Shown: positions 1 through 8,956, counted from the stretch's first letter. The stretch: 46,006 nt of DNA from Prochloron didemni P4-Papua_New_Guinea (GCA_000252485.1 JH610998.1:1-46006), one strand, 5' to 3'. A program made the numbers and translations. Notes: generated from the letters alone by a model not told the origin.

Positions 1-493
1 TGCACTTCGGCTACCCTTCGACTTCGCTCAGGGCGAGCGCTCAGTGGCCGCGAAGTCGAAGGGCAGGGCAAGTCTGGGCTGCCTAGTCTTCAGGGTAAGC
101 CGCGACTATCGAGAATATAAAATTCAACTGTTTTTGACCGCACCCCCTTCATACAGTCCTCTCACTATGCTCAATTTGCTAGCGAATCTTTCTGAGGCAT
201 TATCTCGCGTTTCTTTCGTCTTCAGATGGGCCATTACAATGAACAATTAACAATTAACAATGAACAATTAACAATGAACAATTAATATCAAATCTGAAAA
301 TGTTTCCTACAGATACAATAGTGAATGATTTCAGCCCAGAAACCCGGTTTCTCCTGTTATTTTAAGGATTAATGTAGAAACTTGGGAATATTCCCGGTTT
401 GGAAACCCACGGGATAATCTCAATCTATACTACGATGCAATAAATTATTTGTAGCAATCATTTTCGTATTTCATATAAGAGGTTGATATGAAA
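1..493. repeat. Intergenic repeat block, no gene
   Basis: No credible gene. It starts with a repeat containing CCCTTCGACTTCGCTCAGGG, also seen in related form at 10.67, 19.59 and 23.6 kb. About 72-145 is one end of the MITE-A element (terminus TTTTTGACCGCACCC at 131-145), whose complete copies lie at 21776-21900 and 40349-40483. Positions 241-288 are an AACAATTAACAATG tandem run, and 338-352 is the AGAAACCCGGTTTCT palindrome that recurs through the window. A 68-codon frame over 44-250 consists only of repeats. Confidence 0.75.
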
Positions 494-979
494 TTAGGCT
501 GCTCCGACAGATTCTAGTTTTTTGTACTTTCTCATGGTAATTGGTTGATTGGGGTCTACTTCAATCCAAAGCACAGCGCCACAAGGTAAAGGGTGTTTCG
601 GGCTATAAACCACTCTAGCTTTGGCAGGAATCTCTACTTCATGGCAGAGGCGAGTCTTGGAGCCAATGATGACGGAAATTGGGGGTTCGTTAACGCCGTT
701 GGCTTTGTTAGAGGCGAAAACCTTTCTGTGGATATGAATTCTGGTTTCAGCGGTGCGCCGCCTTTTACCCCAAGTGCCTTTGGGACCACGAGAACCAGGT
801 TTAATTTTGGGCATTCCTTTTATTAAGGGGATCACCCACCGTCGCCCTTGTTTGTAGGCTCCCACAACTCTTCCCTGCTGTAAGAGTTGGCGTAGCCTCA
901 CGGCACTGATGTTTAAGAGGAAGGCTGCTTCTGTGGTTCCAATTAGTTCTTCGGTTTGAGTTGCTTGGTTCTGGCTCAT
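494..979 (-). CDS. Small HTH (excisionase/MerR-like) DNA-binding protein
   Basis: A 161-aa protein. Residues about 12-52 (TTEAAFLLNISAVRLRQLL, then QQGRVVGAYKQGRRWVIP) match the usual layout of an excisionase-type or MerR-like helix-turn-helix with wing: a T-x-x-A-A-x-x-L first helix, a V-R-x-L recognition helix and a G-x-x-W-x-I-P strand. The rest, with a basic stretch GPKGTWGKRRRT and a C-terminal part ending MRKYKKLESVGAA, is not recognised. The gene stands alone; the opposite-strand frame over 593-826 is a shadow. Likely a DNA-binding regulator or mobile-element accessory protein. The fold call is moderate and the function unknown. Confidence 0.6.
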   Translation of the reverse strand: MSQNQATQTEELIGTTEAAFLLNISAVRLRQLLQQGRVVGAYKQGRRWVIPLIKGMPKIKPGSRGPKGTWGKRRRTAETRIHIHRKVFASNKANGVNEPPISVIIGSKTRLCHEVEIPAKARVVYSPKHPLPCGAVLWIEVDPNQPITMRKYKKLESVGAA

Positions 980-1095
980 GACTATTACTCTATCGCTATA
1001 GTTAAAGTCTAAATCAAAAAAACTCCTTTGTCAAGTCTTTTGGGAATTTTTTTTCAATTAATTATTTGGGAGAGTTGGCAGCTGTAGGATGCGGG

Positions 1096-1138
1096 CACTG
1101 AAACGGTGTGAAGCGGGGCGCAAGGCACCGTTTCAGTG
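1096..1138. repeat. 13-bp perfect inverted repeat
   Basis: CACTGAAACGGTG (1096-1108) pairs exactly with CACCGTTTCAGTG (1126-1138) around a GC-rich 17-nt loop. It lies upstream of the minus-strand HTH gene (start 979) and upstream of the plus-strand SHOCT gene. There is no T-run, so it is not a standard terminator. It could be an operator or a repeat-family hairpin. The rest of 980-1549 shows no gene. Confidence 0.6.
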
Positions 1139-1549
1139 TAGTGGCCTATAAGATATTATTCTACATCAAAATTGTTGAGCCTGCCAAAAATCAATCCTAT
1201 TACCCCTTTTGTCTTTCCTCTTACCTCTGTGTCCTTTGATAGACTGAGGAAAGCCGAAGTCTGTTTCTCTACGGTTATTTAAAACTTTGATTTATGAAGA
1301 AGAAGCGCACTTCTTTGTGATCGCCCCTGCATTAGATTAAGATTAATTTGGTTATACTACGAATTAGATGATTCTAGTTGTTGGGCACGATCAAATTGGT
1401 CACATAGGGCGATGATGAAATCGTTTCCATGCCGAATAATCAAGTCGTTAGAGCTGCGAATTGCGAGCTTGTCCTTAAGCAATAAAGATTTGGACCGCCG
1501 CTCAGCTCAGTCGTTAGTAGGGTCAATCAAGAATAGACGGGTTAAAGTT

Positions 1550-2032
1550 ATGAGTGATAAAATTGAGGGATTGAAGCAGCTTAAACAACTTTTAGATGAG
1601 GGTGTTATTTCCTCGGAAGAGTTTAATAAAATGAAACAAGATTTGATAGCTGGCCAATCTGAAAGTTCATTTTCCCCTAAACCCAAAGCTGATAGTAAAT
1701 CCCACAGGGCATTAATCTACATTGCGAAATCCCGAGCTTGGGCACATTGGTTGTTTTGGCTTGTAACTCCCTTTGGTGGAATAATTAGCTGTGCTAAAAC
1801 AAGGATATGGATTTTGGGGTGGGTATTTGGCACTGCTATATTTTTCGATATATCAGCAATTGCTTCACTTGGTGAACAAGATGAAGATGCATTTTATGGA
1901 GCCAGCCTTTTAAGTACTGTTGCAAATATTGTTGGTGGCGTCATAACCTCTCAAAAAATCACAAATGCTCGAAAGCAGTTAGGAATCGATGATCCTCTAG
2001 AAGCGGATCGGATGTTTGTATCAGGGAAATAA
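1550..2032 (+). CDS. SHOCT-domain small membrane protein
   Basis: A 160-aa protein from ATG 1550. The open frame extends upstream to 1412, but that part does not look like a protein N-terminus. Residues about 5-35 (LKQLKQLLDEGVISSEEFN, then KMKQDLI) form a SHOCT (short C-terminal-type) domain with its typical D-E-G-x-I-(S/T)-x-E-E-(F/Y) core. A polar linker follows, then hydrophobic segments at about 63-80, 86-103 and 115-130 that look like membrane helices, and a short cytoplasmic-looking tail. SHOCT domains are thought to mediate oligomerisation or docking and are often fused to membrane regions; no enzymatic role is implied. It stands alone. Confidence 0.6.
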   Translation: MSDKIEGLKQLKQLLDEGVISSEEFNKMKQDLIAGQSESSFSPKPKADSKSHRALIYIAKSRAWAHWLFWLVTPFGGIISCAKTRIWILGWVFGTAIFFDISAIASLGEQDEDAFYGASLLSTVANIVGGVITSQKITNARKQLGIDDPLEADRMFVSGK

Positions 2033-2821
2033 ATATGATCGAGTGGCTTCTTAGATTGGGTTGAGGCACGAGACCAAGCAAGTAGGGGTTTATATTCCTA
2101 ACTAGGGTGCTGCACCAGGCGGCTTGGTGATCGCTTAGTTCTAGCCAAAAACTCCTACCCGCCGCTGGACTTGGCCGTTAGGAGTTTCTGGGTTAGCAAA
2201 GGTTTTCTGTAGTTTTGGGTGTTTGTCTGCTTCGTTTGAACCCACAAAGAGCCGAATCGATGTGATGCAAATTACTGAAATGCTCGAACTCACTTTACGC
2301 ACATTAAATTGATGTTTGTTGTATTACATACTAAAAATTGAGTAATTGGAAGCTTTTTTCCGTATTATTCCTCTTCTGTCACTATTATTTAAAATTGCTC
2401 AAAAGTAGATTTATCAAGCAATACAAGGCAATAACTAGATATTTTCCTGATTTTTTGCCTCTTGTGAATTTCTATGAAGAAAAAACGCGGTGATCGCTTA
2501 CTATACAATAGCTTTAGAATCCAGAAATGGCAAAGGTTTTCGGAGAGTGACAGAAGAGGGTTACTCAGATCTTGCACCATCCTCAAAGCTCTATCTATCT
2601 CTGGCTCTGGGCTTATAATCTAGGATTTGTCTCACTTTGTGCTATAGCACGAAGTGCGGAATGTGGGATAAAAACGTGGGACTGAAGAAACTTCGTAGAG
2701 CGATCAGTTGGATCAGCAATTCCTCAGGTTAGTAGGATAGGCATCTCACCTGTCTGTACTGCTACCAGGACGGTCGAGACGGCCATCCCACCAACCTAGA
2801 AATTGCTGAAGTCAGGAAATA
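2033..2821. other. Gene-free interval
   Basis: I see no credible gene in this 0.8-kb AT-rich stretch; the 65-codon minus-strand frame at 2389-2586 has no family features. Structures present are a hairpin of AACTCCTA (2150-2157) with TAGGAGTT (2179-2186), and a 97-bp MITE-like element at 2713-2809. Confidence 0.55.
2713..2809. mobile_element. 97-bp MITE-like element with inverted ends
   Basis: The ends TCAGCAATTCCTCAGGTT (2713-2730) and AACCTAGAAATTGCTGA (2793-2809) are near-perfect inverted repeats. The interior contains GGATAGGCATCTCACCTGTC and GGACGGTCGAGACGGCCATC, a composition I associate with short interspersed repeats in cyanobacteria. No coding capacity. It sits just 3' of the DJ-1-like gene. 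Confidence 0.6.
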
Positions 2822-3571
2822 TTAGCTTGCAGCAATCTGCATATAAGTCCGGGTTGCTGCATCAATGATGTAATTGGTGTCTTTTCCACTCTTGGTGGTG
2901 ACGAGATTACGATCAATTACAACCTTACCCAGCTCGTCCACCAGGTTATCTGACAAGACAAAGGCACCTGCTGCCCGCACTTCGCCAGACATATCCCCGT
3001 TGGCGGCAACTTGGTAGCCATCCAAGGCTTTGACAGCTGGAGTAAAGGCATAGAGACCATGACAGTTAGCGGCAACTACCACGTTGGGATTGGCCAGGGC
3101 GCTTTGGAAGAATTGGGTCACCTCGTTGTTGCCAGGGTTAGTGGCATCTGTGGCATAGGTGGCTTGACCCATGGCATTAGAGGCTGGTGCAACTACGATC
3201 GAAACCTTCTGGTTGCTAAAATCTGCAAAGTTTTGGATGCTGGTTTTGACCACAAGTCTTTCTATAACTTGGGTGTTGTTGACACTGTCACTGTCAAAGG
3301 GTTGCTCTGGTTGCCCCCACATCCGAGTACCAAAGCGCACATCCGCACCATAAGCCTGGAAACGTTCAGCATAGGCTTTAAATTCATCAGCAATGTAGCC
3401 GTCACCAACCACGATAACCACTTTAGTACCCGCCAGAGGTTGTTGTTTCTGCAATTCAGCATCCAGTTCTTTGTTCTCAAGAAATCGCTCAACACCCTCC
3501 CAGTAAACAATATTTTGAGGACGACCTTCCTTATCTAAGATCAGACCTTGGTTGATCTGGTGGGCTGGCAT
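2822..3571 (-). CDS. DJ-1/PfpI-family (class I GATase-like) protein
   Basis: A 249-aa protein from ATG 3571; a GTG at 3583 would add four residues. The nucleophile-elbow sequence VVVAANCHGLYAF, with Cys170-His171, matches the A-x-C-H-G signature of the DJ-1/PfpI superfamily, and KVVIVVGDGYIADEF near residue 50 looks like the first beta-strand/loop of that Rossmann-like fold. An ordinary PfpI domain is about 170-190 aa, so there is an N-terminal extension of about 45 aa. It overlaps the end of the upstream AGE-like gene by 41 nt in another frame, which implies translational coupling and a shared process. Possible activities in this superfamily include glyoxalase, deglycase, protease or hydratase; I cannot choose among them. 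Confidence 0.65.
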   Translation of the reverse strand: MPAHQINQGLILDKEGRPQNIVYWEGVERFLENKELDAELQKQQPLAGTKVVIVVGDGYIADEFKAYAERFQAYGADVRFGTRMWGQPEQPFDSDSVNNTQVIERLVVKTSIQNFADFSNQKVSIVVAPASNAMGQATYATDATNPGNNEVTQFFQSALANPNVVVAANCHGLYAFTPAVKALDGYQVAANGDMSGEVRAAGAFVLSDNLVDELGKVVIDRNLVTTKSGKDTNYIIDAATRTYMQIAAS

Positions 3572-5855
3572 ACTTGGGGTCACACAACGCCGGAACTTGG
3601 GTGCTAACGGGGGTGATGTTGTGTTCTTGCCAATACTCTTCCCAGGACTTAGGCTGGAACCAGACGGTAAGCTTAGTTGCTTTTAGGTTGTTGGCACCAT
3701 CTAAACCCATTTGCTGGAGATTGATGATGGGTTCTTCGGGGTTGGGAACTAATTCATTTCCTTCCATGGGAATCTCAAAGGGAGTACCGTTTACTGCAAC
3801 CCGGATAACCCGCGCCAGTCCTAAGACCCAAGCATCACCAGCAACGGATACGTACTCATCCACTGTCCCTTCAATCACCCGATGGGCATCAAGATCGAAG
3901 GTCAAGCTAAAGGGTTTTTTGGTCAGGTACATCTTGGTCATAAAGTTTTGGAGCAAGGCATACTCAGACTCGTGATACCCTGCAATGTCAATTCCCCCAA
4001 TATGGTTGTAGCTCTGGGCAATGGGGGAGAATTGATCGTTGATGCGGAAGTGTACGGAGCGATTGACTTGATCCAGGAATTTTTCAGTCCAGACCAGGTT
4101 CAGCTTGCGCCAATACTCCAGAATTTTTTCGGCTTTCTGGACATTACCCAAGCGCATATGCCAGCCATATTGCTCCCCAAGGGCGTGGACCACCTGCTCA
4201 TGTTGCCAGAAATCTCCATGAGGTCTCCAAGACACCTGGAGTTCACCGGGAATCGTAGGCTGACGCTCCACACCATCATGGAGTAAGAAACTGACCGGAT
4301 CAATTCCCAGGCGCATCATGTCGTCGTTGAGCCTTTCTGCCAGCTGGGCTGCAGATTGGGCCCGCTCCCGATAGTCATCCGCCAACTCGCTATGGCCTGC
4401 ACGCTCTGCACGATCGCCCTGCGCATTGAAGTAATTGGCAGCCCGGGTCAAGTTCCAGACAATCTTAAAGTTGTGACCGACGATCGCCCGGTTTTCTTGC
4501 CAACCGTATCTGGAGTTGTAGACAAAGTTCCCCTCTTCATCCAGATTAAACCGCTCCCGAACTGTGGGATGATCCTCCCCAGGGAATTCCCGGACGATTA
4601 TCTCAACGGCCTCTTTGAGCATGTCTTCAGCCCGATCGCGCAATTCATTCAGGTCAGCGTCAGCATTGCTTTTTTTATATTTGGGTCCCAGGGCCGCCAA
4701 AAGGCTAAAGAGATAGGCCGGAATGTGGTCTCCCACAGAGTTCCAATTAATGGCACCCTTATTCCTGCCCAGGCGCTCTTCACAGGGTTGATGAGTGGTG
4801 ACATCAATATGGGACCACCAGCCCCGCCGTCCTTTAACTTTGAAGAACTGATCAAAGGCATTTATGGTCCGCACCACATTCACCAGCAAGGTTTTATTGC
4901 GGGTGACCAAAAAGGTTTGGGTCAAACCCGCAATGTCGTAAATCTGCTCATAGAGGGGAATATGGTCACGATCACCAACAGGAATACCATCCTTACCTGC
5001 AGGCTTAATCAGGGTAACACGTCCGTTTTCATCGCGACTTATACCATGAAGCCAGAGACGAATATTGCTGTCCCCGGTATTGTCCGCCAGCTCACGAATT
5101 TGGAACTCAGCTGCAGCTTTGGCCGCATCACGGGCTTGCTTATTATCATTCACCAGGGCAACTGAAGCAGCACCGTAAGTAAAACGGGCCAGGGTTGCTG
5201 TCTCAATAATGTCCCCCTTGGGTTCCCCCAGAGAGTTAATGTTGGTTCGCCAGTGTTTGCTAATATCTTCAACGTCAATAACCGAGATGTTATCAAACAA
5301 AATGGCTAGACGACTTTCCATCAGCTGATTTAGGTGTTGTGCCCAGTAGCTATGATCTTCCCAACGGTATAGGCCAGGGAGATAGGAGGCAACTGTCATT
5401 CGATTCAATTGAAACGTCTGAGTGCCGTCGGCATGGAGATATACCGTTCCTTCAGCCAGAGCCAAGGGGCGATAGTCTGTGTAGGCTGCTCGGCGCGTGA
5501 CACTTTCAATGCAGTCTCGAAAGAAAACGTTGTTATCAACCTTGGTGGCTATATCATCTGAAGCGGCAAGGGCGGCCATGCTTGGAACATCTCCAGGCCC
5601 CAGATTCCGGAGAGAAAAGGGATCTTCGTCTGGACTGGTGACTTTGCGAAAGACAATGGGGGTCTTTTCATCCACAGTCAGGGGAATTTCAACTTCTGCG
5701 TCTCCAACGTACAGGATCACTTGCCGGGTTTGTTCGTTATATTCCCCCAGTCGTCCCGTGACCACCATGTATTTGGGTGAGGGCATTCCCTGTTGAATGA
5801 ATAAGTTGCGAATAATATTTTCGCTAGGATTGGATCCGCTACTGGTGATAGACAT
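3531..5855 (-). CDS. Large AGE-like (alpha/alpha)6-barrel protein
   Basis: A 774-aa protein. Residues about 25-75 look like a beta-rich N-terminal domain (YMVVTGRLGEYNEQTRQVIL). The region from about 155 to 640 is helical with aromatic motifs reminiscent of the N-acylglucosamine 2-epimerase (AGE) fold: IVGHNFKIVWNLTRAANYF at about 458-476 resembles the AGE G-H-x-x-E/K-x-x-W block, WRPHGDFWQHEQVVHALGEQ resembles its W-x-H-x-E block, and WWSHIDVTTHQPCEE lies near 346-360. A C-terminal beta-like domain follows. AGE enzymes are near 400 aa, so this is an enlarged relative or another six-hairpin protein. A GAGGAAC ribosome-binding site precedes ATG 5855. It is followed by, and overlaps, the DJ-1-like gene. 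The substrate is unknown. Confidence 0.55.
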   Translation of the reverse strand: MSITSSGSNPSENIIRNLFIQQGMPSPKYMVVTGRLGEYNEQTRQVILYVGDAEVEIPLTVDEKTPIVFRKVTSPDEDPFSLRNLGPGDVPSMAALAASDDIATKVDNNVFFRDCIESVTRRAAYTDYRPLALAEGTVYLHADGTQTFQLNRMTVASYLPGLYRWEDHSYWAQHLNQLMESRLAILFDNISVIDVEDISKHWRTNINSLGEPKGDIIETATLARFTYGAASVALVNDNKQARDAAKAAAEFQIRELADNTGDSNIRLWLHGISRDENGRVTLIKPAGKDGIPVGDRDHIPLYEQIYDIAGLTQTFLVTRNKTLLVNVVRTINAFDQFFKVKGRRGWWSHIDVTTHQPCEERLGRNKGAINWNSVGDHIPAYLFSLLAALGPKYKKSNADADLNELRDRAEDMLKEAVEIIVREFPGEDHPTVRERFNLDEEGNFVYNSRYGWQENRAIVGHNFKIVWNLTRAANYFNAQGDRAERAGHSELADDYRERAQSAAQLAERLNDDMMRLGIDPVSFLLHDGVERQPTIPGELQVSWRPHGDFWQHEQVVHALGEQYGWHMRLGNVQKAEKILEYWRKLNLVWTEKFLDQVNRSVHFRINDQFSPIAQSYNHIGGIDIAGYHESEYALLQNFMTKMYLTKKPFSLTFDLDAHRVIEGTVDEYVSVAGDAWVLGLARVIRVAVNGTPFEIPMEGNELVPNPEEPIINLQQMGLDGANNLKATKLTVWFQPKSWEEYWQEHNITPVSTQVPALCDPKYASPPDQPRSDLR

Positions 5856-6348
5856 AGATTATGTTCCTCGTTTTAGCTTGTTTAGTTTGACTTATTTGTT
5901 TTTGAGGTGGGCGAGATCCCACAATTATACATGTTATGCTAAACAATCATCAATATTACCACCATCCTCACCAAACGATCTCAAAAAGACAAGTCTGTTA
6001 CCCGCATATAATGATTTTCAAGTACAGGTTTAATATAATATGGTCACGATTACTTATTTTTTTGCTTTCATAGCTATATAGCTATAAAACTTTATCAAAG
6101 TACTATTGTGTATATTAATACATTTGCCAAAAAGCGATGTGTAAATGTAACTGTTAAGTGAGTATTTGCTTCAGGCGATCGCCTGCTAACAACCAAATAA
6201 GAGCTTTGCCAAAACACTTAGGAGCATCCAACTCAACCAAAAGACACCGTTCTCTTTTTAGTTTTTTGGTTAAGATTAGGTTAAAGCTACTTTTTAATAG
6301 CCATTTTTTTATTCAAAAGCGATCGCTAGTAATTCGAGGCAAGATGAC
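5856..6348. other. Intergenic region, divergent promoters expected
   Basis: An AT-rich 0.5-kb interval between the minus-strand AGE-like gene and the plus-strand small conserved gene. It holds two GCGATCGC/GGCGATCGCC-type octamers and a run of TATAGCTATATAGCTATAAA near 6070. Open frames here have no protein-like composition. It presumably carries both promoters, but I cannot assign -35/-10 boxes with confidence. Confidence 0.45.
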
Positions 6349-6594
6349 ATGGATAGAAATCTGTATAACTTCTTATACCCCCATGGTCCTTATCACGGTA
6401 ACTTCCGGTCCCAAGACCTGGTCTTCAATGCCAATCTTCAGGAATTTTCCCAACGGGTTGGCTACATCTGTAACTTCCAAACAGCAGGGAAACTATCCAC
6501 AGAAGAGGCTTACGAACAAATTGAGTCGCTCTGGAACCAACTGAAGCGCAGCAAAAAAACCTTGGGAATCGGGCAGAGAGACTCAAAGGAATGA
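6349..6594 (+). CDS. Conserved small cyanobacterial protein (DUF7219-like)
   Basis: An 81-aa soluble protein, FLYPHGPYHGNFRSQDLVFN then ANLQEFSQRVGYICNFQTAG, ending with a helical GKLSTEEAYEQIESLWNQLK and a basic RSKKTLGIG. I recognise this layout as a small family widespread in cyanobacteria, probably DUF7219; the number is from memory. No catalytic motif is visible. ATG 6349 fits the family's usual start, and an overlapping frame at 6158-6544 is a shadow. It is monocistronic and its function is unknown. Confidence 0.65.
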   Translation: MDRNLYNFLYPHGPYHGNFRSQDLVFNANLQEFSQRVGYICNFQTAGKLSTEEAYEQIESLWNQLKRSKKTLGIGQRDSKE

Positions 6595-6888
6595 AAATTA
6601 CAGATATAGCGCTACGGGCAATTCAAAATTCAAAATTCAAAATTCAAAATTAGTGGATAGCGTTTGGTGGGCAGTGCCGCACCCTACAGTGGGACAGGCG
6701 AATTGCCTGTGAGTTCATCGTTCCACTGCATTTCAAGTCCACCCGGTGGCTGCCATAGCCAAAATCTCTGGTTGAGAAAATTAAATTTATATTTTTTTAA
6801 CTTTTGTAACTTTCCATGATATGATTGGTCCTGGAAGGTTTCGAGGGACTTCGGTTCGCCGAAGGACTGAGAGCCGAATTAAACCTGA
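6595..6888. repeat. Repeat-rich intergenic stretch
   Basis: Contains a partial MITE-B (TATAGCGCTACG near 6606, then AATTCAAAATTC runs to 6652), a GGTGGGCAGTGCCGCACCC palindrome near 6667-6685, and a short hairpin CTTCGG-TTCG-CCGAAG near 6850-6865 just before the orphan IscB-type element. The bases just 5' of 6889 would hold the guide if the downstream omega-RNA is transcribed. Confidence 0.6.
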
Positions 6889-7122
6889 GTCAGCACCCCG
6901 CGCTGAAGCAGCTGGGCTTCATGCCCTAAAGCTAAAGCTAGCTGACCAGTCTAAGTTCTCTTTATGGGGACTACGTTTTTCGAGTTATGACACCCACGAA
7001 TGCGTCGCTAGTTCATGGCTCTGTCGCTTGTTGTTAAACAGCTTTACGAGGGGTAAGGCAGTGCAGCAAACCTAACAAGCTCTTAAAACATTGATCTCCG
7101 CGAACTAACCCTAGAAATAGGA
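6889..7122 (+). ncRNA. Orphan IscB-type omega-RNA scaffold
   Basis: Nearly identical to the omega-RNA region in front of iscB at 16522-16752. Both begin GTCAGCACCCCGC, close a stem with GCTGACCAGTCTAAG (GTCAGC 6889-6894 pairs with GCTGAC 6941-6946), and share a long block with almost no changes through the stretch TGCGTCGCTAGTTCATGGCT and the CTTTACGAGGGGTAAGGC hairpin to AATAGGAG at about 7115-7122. Known IscB systems place a guide 5' of the scaffold, so the bases before 6889 would be the guide. No IscB gene follows here. Whether it is transcribed is inference. Confidence 0.7.
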
Positions 7123-7220
7123 GTTTATGGGGGATTTTATTTCCCCCATCCCCTGATGGGGACGGCTGAATTTATTAGCCTCCTCAACTTCATCCGCGAG
7201 TTAAAACTTCGCGGCTTCCG
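6889..7220 (+). mobile_element. Nuclease-less IscB-type element (internal deletion)
   Basis: Compared with the full element at 16522-18069 this copy keeps the left-end omega-RNA and the right end. A hairpin GGCTGAATTTATTAGCC is followed by TCAACTTCATCCGC (7184-7197), which equals 18056-18069 after the iscB stop. The whole iscB coding region is missing and replaced by about 45 bp with an ATGGGGGA/TCCCCCAT hairpin (7127-7149). It therefore behaves like a non-autonomous derivative. It ends within about 20-40 bp of the atp1 start, so it separates the ATP synthase operon from its ancestral upstream sequence. Confidence 0.65.
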
Positions 7221-7237
7221 TTTGCCCAAGAGGTCCC

Positions 7238-7657
7238 GTGAATCCATCTAACCAATCTCTCGAATCCACACTGCCAACCAAAGGATCTTCCAGATTGCCC
7301 ATGGAAGAATATTATCAACTTCAACAAAAATTGTTGTTGATAACTGTCGCCATGAGTGTAGGGATTTTTGCGTTGGTTTGGGGAATTTTATCTCTCAATC
7401 TTGCTTTAAATTATTTGCTTGGCGCTGTGGTGGGTGTGGTTTACTTGAGAATGTTAGCTAAGGATGTAGAGCAAATAGGTGTGGAAAACCAGAGTTCTGG
7501 TTCTGCCAAAAGGTTGGGGCTTTTTGTAGTCTTAATCCTGGCAGCCAGTCAATGGCAACAATTGTATATTTTGCCTGTATTTCTGGGATTCATGACCTTT
7601 AAAGTTACTTTCGTCATCTATACGTTGCTGACTCTAGCTTATGATGGAAAAATCTGA
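7238..7657 (+). CDS. atp1: ATP synthase subunit I (Atp1)
   Basis: A 139-aa membrane protein, first gene of the operon. Cytoplasmic N-terminus to about residue 30, then hydrophobic helices about 31-50, 53-68, 88-105 and 108-132, the four-helix layout of the AtpI/Atp1 family. In other bacteria AtpI helps assemble the c-ring or supplies Mg2+; it is not part of the mature enzyme. The start is GTG 7238, preceded by an AAGAGG site five bases upstream; the next in-frame ATG at 7301 would remove the N-terminal tail. The gene is 59 bp from subunit a. Confidence 0.85.
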   Translation: MNPSNQSLESTLPTKGSSRLPMEEYYQLQQKLLLITVAMSVGIFALVWGILSLNLALNYLLGAVVGVVYLRMLAKDVEQIGVENQSSGSAKRLGLFVVLILAASQWQQLYILPVFLGFMTFKVTFVIYTLLTLAYDGKI

Positions 7658-7715
7658 AAGTAACTGCTTTGGACAGTTAAAATTTATTGCTTGATATTCG
7701 GGGAAATATCGCTGA

Positions 7716-8474
7716 ATGGAAATTCTCAATAGTTTAAGCGTTTTCAATTCTTTTCCCCTTGCTGAATTAGAAGTAGGTCAGCATTTTTACTGGGAAATTG
7801 GCAATTATAGCATTCACGGTCAGGTTTTTCTTACCTCCTGGTTTGTCATTGGCCTTTTAGTATTAGCATCCTTGGCGGCTATTATCAATGTTCAAAAAGT
7901 TCCTCGGGGCATGCAGAACATGATGGAGTATGCCCTAGAATTTATTCGGGACTTGGCTAAAAGCCAGTTGGGGGAGAAAGAATACCGTCCCTGGGTGCCT
8001 TTTATTGGTACGTTGTTCTTGTTTATCTTCGTGTCTAATTGGTCGGGGGCTTTGCTACCTTGGAAGATCATCAGCCTTCCAGAAGGGGAGCTAGCGGCTC
8101 CTACTAATGACATTAATACGACGGTAGCTTTGGCATTGCTTACCTCCATTGCCTACTTTTATGCAGGTTTTAAGAAGAAAGGTTTGGGCTACTTTGCTAA
8201 GTACATCGAACCCACTCCAGTTTTATTGCCCATCGCGATTTTAGAAGATTTCACTAAGCCCCTTTCCCTTAGTTTCCGTCTTTTTGGTAATATCCTGGCG
8301 GATGAACTGGTGGTAGCGGTATTGGTACTTCTAGTACCTCTGTTTGTACCTTTGCCTGTAATGGCTTTAGGTCTGTTCACAAGTGCGATTCAGGCTCTGG
8401 TGTTTGCAACCCTGGCGGGGGCATATATTCATGAGGCATTGGAAGGGCACGGTGATGAAGAACATGAGGAATAA
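7716..8474 (+). CDS. atpB: ATP synthase F0 subunit a
   Basis: A 252-aa integral membrane subunit of thylakoid/plasma-membrane F0 (cyanobacterial name atpI). It forms the proton half-channels against the c-ring. Diagnostic features are the late helix [20 protein letters not shown], containing the essential arginine, and the C-terminal helix [19 protein letters not shown]. The length is normal for cyanobacteria (about 250). ATG 7716. It is separated from subunit c by 136 bp without a gene. Confidence 0.96.
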   Translation: MEILNSLSVFNSFPLAELEVGQHFYWEIGNYSIHGQVFLTSWFVIGLLVLASLAAIINVQKVPRGMQNMMEYALEFIRDLAKSQLGEKEYRPWVPFIGTLFLFIFVSNWSGALLPWKIISLPEGELAAPTNDINTTVALALLTSIAYFYAGFKKKGLGYFAKYIEPTPVLLPIAILEDFTKPLSLSFRLFGNILADELVVAVLVLLVPLFVPLPVMALGLFTSAIQALVFATLAGAYIHEALEGHGDEEHEE

Positions 8475-8547
8475 AAAAACCTCGTCAATTGTTGTTGGTT
8501 TGTGATAATTTGTTAGGAATAGAAACGAACGGATTCGGAACCAATAA

Positions 8548-8859
<312 letters not shown>

Positions 8860-8874
8860 AACAAAAATTAAAGT

Positions 8875-8899
8875 AGAGACGTGCGACCCGCACGTCTCT
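8875..8899 (+). promoter_or_regulatory. Strong hairpin after atpE
   Basis: AGAGACGTGCG (8875-8885) and CGCACGTCTCT (8889-8899) form a perfect 11-bp stem with an ACC loop, 16 bases after the atpE stop. A short A-run rather than a T-run follows, so full termination is unlikely. It could act as a processing or stabilising element that raises subunit c output. AGAGACG hairpins are also a dispersed repeat type in cyanobacteria, so it may be just a repeat. Confidence 0.6.
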
Positions 8900-8956
8900 A
8901 GCTAATAAAAAAGGAGCGATTCGTTCTAATTTTAAGATTCAGATCTGGAAGATAAA

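Noticed and set aside
44-250. 68-codon plus-strand frame at the window start
   Set aside because: It is made of MITE-A and other dispersed repeat sequence and has no protein-family features.
2389-2586. 65-codon minus-strand frame
   Set aside because: AT-rich, no recognisable domain, no ribosome-binding site; treated as chance.
3531-3583. Frameshifted single gene for the AGE-like and DJ-1-like proteins
   Set aside because: Both frames are full length with plausible ends, so translational coupling explains the overlap better than a sequencing error; a fusion homologue would be needed to reopen this.
6821-7075. 84-codon plus-strand frame
   Set aside because: It lies inside the omega-RNA scaffold, whose sequence conservation with 16522-16752 is explained by RNA structure, not by protein coding.
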